A stretch of DNA of 10,053 nt from positions 7,679-17,731 of the forward strand of contig PBZV01000025.1 in the NCBI GenBank assembly GCA_002730325.1. Direction: 5' to 3'. This stretch comes from Nitrososphaerota archaeon (lineage in GTDB: Archaea > Thermoproteota > Nitrososphaeria > Nitrososphaerales > Nitrosopumilaceae). The notes below the pieces were generated by a model, which was given only the letters and a program-made list of their open reading frames with translations, was not told the origin of the DNA and made no database searches. The position numbers and the translations under genes are program-made. Shown piece by piece: positions 7,109 through 10,053 of the stretch (the first letter of the stretch is position 1; every line of letters starts with the position of its first letter).

Positions 7109-7924
7109 CTATCTTGAAATATTTGAAATAATGTGTGACCCTTTATTGTAACCTTCATAGATGTATACTCCTACAGCTTCTACATTTGATGGCATTTTAG
7201 GTGCTAGAATTTTAATAATTTCACTTGAGAGATTTTCTACAGTAGCTTCGCCTTCTAAAAGATATGTGGTGTCTTTTGGAACTTGTAATTCAAACATTCC
7301 TTTTGGTCCGTTAAATGAAATAACATAATGTGAATCATCTTCTGATTTTAAATATTTTTTATTAATGAAAAATTTATGATCAAATACATTTACAACCTCT
7401 TTGATAATTTTTTTTGCCTCCCCAAAATCTAAAAGTAAATTATTTTTCATTTGTCCGACTAATTCTACCATTACAGATGATGTATGTCCATGTAATATGG
7501 AGCATTTTTCTACTAAAGGTAGAATATGTGCATAATCAAATGAAAATGATGCATCTTCTAAAAATATTGAACCTGTTTGAGGCGTTTTATCATAAAATAC
7601 TATATCTTGTAATTCTTTAATCTGTGCAACATATTTTGCATGACCAATTGCCATTACTTTTTCTTGAGGGAAATCTTCTTTGATTTGTTTGTATTTTTCA
7701 ATATCTTCTTCATTATCGATGACTTCGATTAACCCTTTTTTTGTTTTAAAATCAATTGTAACCTCTTTTCCATTTTTTAAGACCAGTTTGTGATTGTATT
7801 GGTATTCTTCATCAAGAAAATCAAACATTTGTGCTAATGTTAATTCTGTTCGTGTTCTAAGTAAATTCCCCTTTTTATCAATATACTTGAAATCTGAATC
7901 TAAAATTGTTGGACTTGACGTCAT
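7109..7924 (-). CDS. QueD/PTPS-family protein with extra N-terminal domain
   Basis: The C-terminal part (about 120-271) is a 6-pyruvoyl/6-carboxy-tetrahydropterin synthase T-fold. H133 (FDYAH), H145 and H147 (CSILHGH) would bind zinc, C141 fits the CxxxHGH catalytic cysteine, LDFGEAKK (164-172) and D182-H183 match the family, and E257 (YIYEGYNKGSH) is the expected pterin-binding glutamate. This pattern is closer to QueD than to PTPS-III, so a role in preQ0 for archaeosine is reasonable but inferred. Family members are usually about 120-150 residues. Here roughly 115 extra N-terminal residues precede it, with E27, D58 (VTIDF) and E67 (LIEV) in a layout reminiscent of a PD-(D/E)XK fold, but without the lysine. 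The start at 7924 lies about 28 nt downstream of a TATA-like box. It is the first gene of a likely unit with valS. Confidence 0.85.
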   Translation of the reverse strand: MTSSPTILDSDFKYIDKKGNLLRTRTELTLAQMFDFLDEEYQYNHKLVLKNGKEVTIDFKTKKGLIEVIDNEEDIEKYKQIKEDFPQEKVMAIGHAKYVAQIKELQDIVFYDKTPQTGSIFLEDASFSFDYAHILPLVEKCSILHGHTSSVMVELVGQMKNNLLLDFGEAKKIIKEVVNVFDHKFFINKKYLKSEDDSHYVISFNGPKGMFELQVPKDTTYLLEGEATVENLSSEIIKILAPKMPSNVEAVGVYIYEGYNKGSHIISNISR

Positions 7925-7948
7925 GTGAAGTCATCTGACTATGGATAT

Positions 7949-7956
7949 AATATAAA
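7949..7956 (-). promoter_or_regulatory. TATA-like box upstream of the QueD-like gene and valS
   Basis: On the minus strand the sequence reads TTTATATT, centred about 28 nt before the ATG at 7924. This is the best TATA match in the window and suggests a leaderless transcript for the QueD-like gene and valS, separate from the dehydratase gene upstream. Confidence 0.5.
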
Positions 7957-7991
7957 TTCTGTAATATCTGTGCCTGAAATCCTCTTTTCAA

Positions 7992-8270
7992 TTATTCTAA
8001 TGAATTTAGAATTTTAGCTAAATCAGCATCATTTTTTGTGATGCCGCCCATATCATGTGTCGTTAACTCAATGGTGATTTTGTTATACACGTTAAACCAT
8101 TCTGGATGATGATTCATTTTTTCAATTTCCATTGCTGCTCTGGTCATAAACCCAAATGCTTGATTAAAACTTTCAAAGAGGAATTCTTTGTGGAGTTTTT
8201 CATTTACAATTCTCCAGCCTGGCAGATTTTTTAATTCATTATCGATGTCTATTTGTGATAATCTCATCAT
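7992..8270 (-). CDS. Pterin-4a-carbinolamine dehydratase family protein
   Basis: A 92-residue protein of the PCD/DCoH (PhhB) family, which dehydrates 4a-hydroxytetrahydropterin; in organisms without aromatic amino acid hydroxylases its role is uncertain, and a link to molybdopterin metabolism has been proposed for some members. The family pattern is clear: LPGWRIV at 16-22, H54-H55-P56 in [18 protein letters not shown]72-D73 ([10 protein letters not shown]) and D81 near the C terminus. The length is normal. Translation starts at one of two adjacent ATGs (8270 or 8267). GAGGGAG (8277-8283 on the minus strand) sits just upstream and could act as a Shine-Dalgarno site. The gene lies 67 nt upstream of the QueD-like gene, on the same strand, so the two pterin-type genes are neighbours but probably have separate promoters. 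Confidence 0.93.
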   Translation of the reverse strand: MMRLSQIDIDNELKNLPGWRIVNEKLHKEFLFESFNQAFGFMTRAAMEIEKMNHHPEWFNVYNKITIELTTHDMGGITKNDADLAKILNSLE

Positions 8271-8287
8271 AATGACTCCCTCTGAAC

Positions 8288-8297
8288 TAAAATAAAA
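8288..8297 (-). promoter_or_regulatory. Possible TATA box for the dehydratase gene
   Basis: The minus strand reads TTTTATTTTA about 18-27 nt before the ATG. If used, transcription would start at or near the ATG and exclude the GAGGGAG ribosome-binding candidate. The two signals therefore imply different transcript starts. Confidence 0.3.
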
Positions 8298-8313
8298 GAT
8301 TGATTCATTACCC

Positions 8314-8331
8314 TTTTTTTACAATATTTAA
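8314..8331 (+). promoter_or_regulatory. A+T-rich candidate promoter of the asparagine-synthase-like gene
   Basis: A T7A run (8314-8321) followed by ATATTTAA (8324-8331) lies 12-29 nt before the GTG. The first block has the spacing of a TATA box for a leaderless transcript. The region is shared with the divergent dehydratase gene. The exact element cannot be told apart from background A+T richness. Confidence 0.28.
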
Positions 8332-8342
8332 TGTGAAATATT

Positions 8343-9098
8343 GTGGATGAGACAATCAAAGAATTACTGTATAATATTGAAAACTCTATTTCTGAAACTG
8401 TAAAAGAAAAGAAAATTGGAATTGCTTTTTCTGGAGGTGTGGATAGTTCATTAATTTCAAAAATTTGTTCGGATATGGACTATGACATTACATTGTTAAC
8501 CATTGGTTTTCCTGAATCTCATGATATCTTATTTGCAAAACAAGTAAATGAATTTTTTAATTATCCTCACCATATTTTAGAAATTGATTCAGATATCTTT
8601 CCAACAGTTTCATCAAAAATTAATCAAACAATTAATACCGATAATTTATCTTGGAATGAAAATAGTATTGCGTTTTATTATGTTTCTAAATTGGCACATA
8701 GCTTAGAACTTGATACAGTAGTTACGGCAAATGGAATTGATGAATTATTTTGTGGCTATAATGCATACAGAGAAGCTTTTTCTGGTGGCGAATCTAAAAT
8801 TTCTGAAGTAATGGATACTAAATTAGATAATGAATTAAAAATGATGAAGGCTGTAAATTTAGTTGCGTCTGAATTTGGTGTAAAAATTATCCAACCATTA
8901 CTTTTTTCTCAATTCATCGATTTCGCAAAAACCATTCCTATATCTGAAAAAATCCATAATTCTGAAGATTTGTATCGTAAACATATCATAAGAAAATTAG
9001 CTAGTCAAATTGATGTACCAGAATTATCGTGTACCAAAAGGAAAAAAGCATTACAATATGGTTCTAAAATTCATAAAGCTTTACTAAAAACTAGATAA
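8343..9098 (+). CDS. Asparagine-synthase-type ATP-pyrophosphatase, no glutaminase domain
   Basis: The 251-residue protein matches the C-terminal synthetase domain of asparagine synthase. It has the PP-loop SGGVDSS at 30-36, GIDELFCGY at 131-139 (family GxDELFGGY), and near the C terminus DLYRKHIIRKLA followed by CTKRKKALQYGS, which matches the family's R-K-x-x-x-Q-Y-G-S pattern. It would activate a carboxylate as an acyl-adenylate and pass it to an amine. The N-terminal glutamine-hydrolysing domain with its catalytic Cys2 is absent, so the nitrogen source and product cannot be inferred; it may use free ammonia, a partner protein, or act on another substrate. The start is GTG at 8343: a stop codon lies 9 nt upstream in frame and no in-frame ATG precedes the PP-loop. 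The last 8 nt overlap the end of purB, tail to tail. Confidence 0.85.
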   Translation: MDETIKELLYNIENSISETVKEKKIGIAFSGGVDSSLISKICSDMDYDITLLTIGFPESHDILFAKQVNEFFNYPHHILEIDSDIFPTVSSKINQTINTDNLSWNENSIAFYYVSKLAHSLELDTVVTANGIDELFCGYNAYREAFSGGESKISEVMDTKLDNELKMMKAVNLVASEFGVKIIQPLLFSQFIDFAKTIPISEKIHNSEDLYRKHIIRKLASQIDVPELSCTKRKKALQYGSKIHKALLKTR

Positions 9099-10053
9099 AT
9101 TTTTTAACTATTTTTTGAACTGATTTATTCACATTACTAATGATTGCAGGCGATGCTCCTAGATGTTTTCCTGGTGAAAATATGGAATCAATTTCTTTAT
9201 CAGTTAATTTTGAAGAAAATGCTTTATCATTTTTAATAGCATCAATGTATTGTATTCCTTTATCATTTGCCTCGAATGCAACTCTTTGAACATCTTTGTA
9301 TGCCTCAAATCTTGGAACTCCTTTTTTGATTAATGCTTCTAACACAAACTCTGCAAAAATTTGTCCCTTTGTAATGTATAGATTTTTTACAATTTGTTTC
9401 TCGTTTACTAACAAGTTTGAAGTAATTCTAGTCATGGTTTCTAACATTTCATCAACTAAAATAGAAACTGTTGGTATGACAAATCTCTCATTTGCTGAAT
9501 TTGAAAGATCTCTTTCATGCCATAATGGGATATTTTCAAAAGAAATGGCCACTTGACTTCTAACCATTTTAGATAATGATGAAACTCGTTCACTTTTGAT
9601 TGGATTTCTTTTTACTGGAACTGCACTACTTCCCATCTGACCTTTTTTGAATTGTTCTGCAACTTCTCCAATTTCTGTTCTTTGTAAATTTCTAATTTCT
9701 ATTGCAATTTTTTCTAATGTTGCACCAATTAACGCTAATTCAAATACATACTCAGCGTATCTTTCTCTTGGAACAACTTGAGTGGTAACTTCTGCTGGAA
9801 AAAGTTTTAATCTTTTTGCAACTCTTTTTTGAACTTCAAGTGATTTTGCTCCCATCAAAGAACCTGTACCTACAACTCCTAATGTTTTACAAATTAAAAT
9901 TCTTTTTTTAATCTCTTCAATTCTTTCAACATGTTTTGCCATCTCTGCAGCCCAATTAGCAAATTTTAATCCGAATGATATGATACTTGCATGTTGACCA
10001 TGTGTTCTACCAACAGCTGGAATTTTTCCATGTTTAATTGCTTTTTTTGCAAG
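9091..10053 (-). CDS. purB: Adenylosuccinate lyase, C-terminal part (runs off right edge)
   Basis: PurB splits SAICAR and adenylosuccinate, releasing fumarate, at two steps of AMP synthesis. The frame is open to the window edge, so the visible 320 codons are the C-terminal part of a protein normally near 430-480 residues; the ATG at 9942 is an internal methionine, not the start. The visible part opens with KIPAVGRTHGQHA, whose histidine matches the catalytic acid of the fumarase/aspartase superfamily. Later comes the superfamily signature loop GSSAVPVKRNPIKSE (from visible residue 141), with the catalytic serine, then the helical-bundle segment and the C-terminal domain. GRTHGQ and VPVKRNP separate it from argininosuccinate lyase (which has GSSxMPQKKNP). 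The 3' end overlaps the convergent asparagine-synthase-like gene by 8 nt. Confidence 0.94.
   Translation of the reverse strand, partial: LAKKAIKHGKIPAVGRTHGQHASIISFGLKFANWAAEMAKHVERIEEIKKRILICKTLGVVGTGSLMGAKSLEVQKRVAKRLKLFPAEVTTQVVPRERYAEYVFELALIGATLEKIAIEIRNLQRTEIGEVAEQFKKGQMGSSAVPVKRNPIKSERVSSLSKMVRSQVAISFENIPLWHERDLSNSANERFVIPTVSILVDEMLETMTRITSNLLVNEKQIVKNLYITKGQIFAEFVLEALIKKGVPRFEAYKDVQRVAFEANDKGIQYIDAIKNDKAFSSKLTDKEIDSIFSPGKHLGASPAIISNVNKSVQKIVKKFI
9100..9116 (+). terminator. Candidate oligo-T terminator after the asparagine-synthase-like gene
   Basis: Two runs of six T (9100-9105 and 9111-9116) follow directly after the stop codon on the plus strand. Archaeal RNA polymerase stops at such T-runs. 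They lie inside the 3' end of the convergent purB gene, where they encode lysines and phenylalanine, so they could also be plain coding sequence. Confidence 0.4.

Noticed and set aside
7414-7620. Open frame of 68 codons on the plus strand opposite the QueD-like gene
   Set aside because: It is antisense to the zinc-binding core of a conserved enzyme. No promoter or domain is visible.
9091-9942. Reading purB as a complete 283-residue protein starting at 9942
   Set aside because: The frame continues without a stop to the window edge and encodes the conserved GRTHGQHA region upstream of that ATG, so the gene is partial.
1-10053. Mobile element, CRISPR array, toxin-antitoxin or defence genes
   Set aside because: No transposase, integrase, spaced direct repeats or known defence domains are present. 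The PD-(D/E)XK-like region is part of a metabolic-type protein and lacks the key lysine.

Overview
The window reads as a chromosomal segment of an ammonia-oxidising archaeon (Nitrososphaeria/Thaumarchaeota), most like the Nitrosopumilus group. This is an inference from several signs: strongly A+T-rich DNA (about one third G+C by eye), TATA-like boxes close to start codons instead of bacterial -35/-10 pairs, a tRNA-Trp gene with two introns and no encoded CCA, an archaeal-type valyl-tRNA synthetase, and the protein sequences themselves. Nothing points to a mobile element, prophage, defence island or CRISPR array. Genes are tightly packed and housekeeping in character.

Layout. (1) 63-2327 (+): aconitase of the mitochondrial type, probably starting at a GTG. 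(2) 2390-2543 (-): tRNA-Trp(CCA) with a 27-nt non-canonical intron (28/29) and a 53-nt canonical intron (37/38), convergent to aconitase. (3) 2633-3166 (+): small membrane-anchored protein of unknown function. (4) 3197-4165 and 4162-4779 (+): pdxS-pdxT, the two subunits of PLP synthase, with a 4-nt overlap. (5) 4782-7100 (-): valS, tail to tail with pdxT. (6) 7109-7924 (-): a QueD/PTPS-family protein with an extra N-terminal domain, 8 nt upstream of valS. (7) 7992-8270 (-): pterin-4a-carbinolamine dehydratase. (8) 8343-9098 (+): stand-alone asparagine-synthase-type ATP-pyrophosphatase. (9) 9091-10053 (-): the C-terminal 320 codons of adenylosuccinate lyase (purB), running off the right edge.

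How the genes relate. PdxS and PdxT form one enzyme that makes pyridoxal 5'-phosphate from ribose 5-phosphate, glyceraldehyde 3-phosphate and glutamine. The minus-strand group PCD, QueD-like, ValRS places two pterin-type enzymes next to a tRNA synthetase. QueD would fit preQ0/archaeosine synthesis, a tRNA modification, but the pairing is only suggestive. Aconitase and PurB serve the citric-acid and purine pathways.

The most interesting items are the double-intron tRNA-Trp, an 8-nt stretch of its second intron exactly complementary to the anticodon loop, the PD-(D/E)XK-like N-terminal domain fused to the QueD-type enzyme, and a divergent HIGH motif in ValRS. I found no convincing new multi-gene system. 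No intergenic gap longer than 300 bases lacks a gene.
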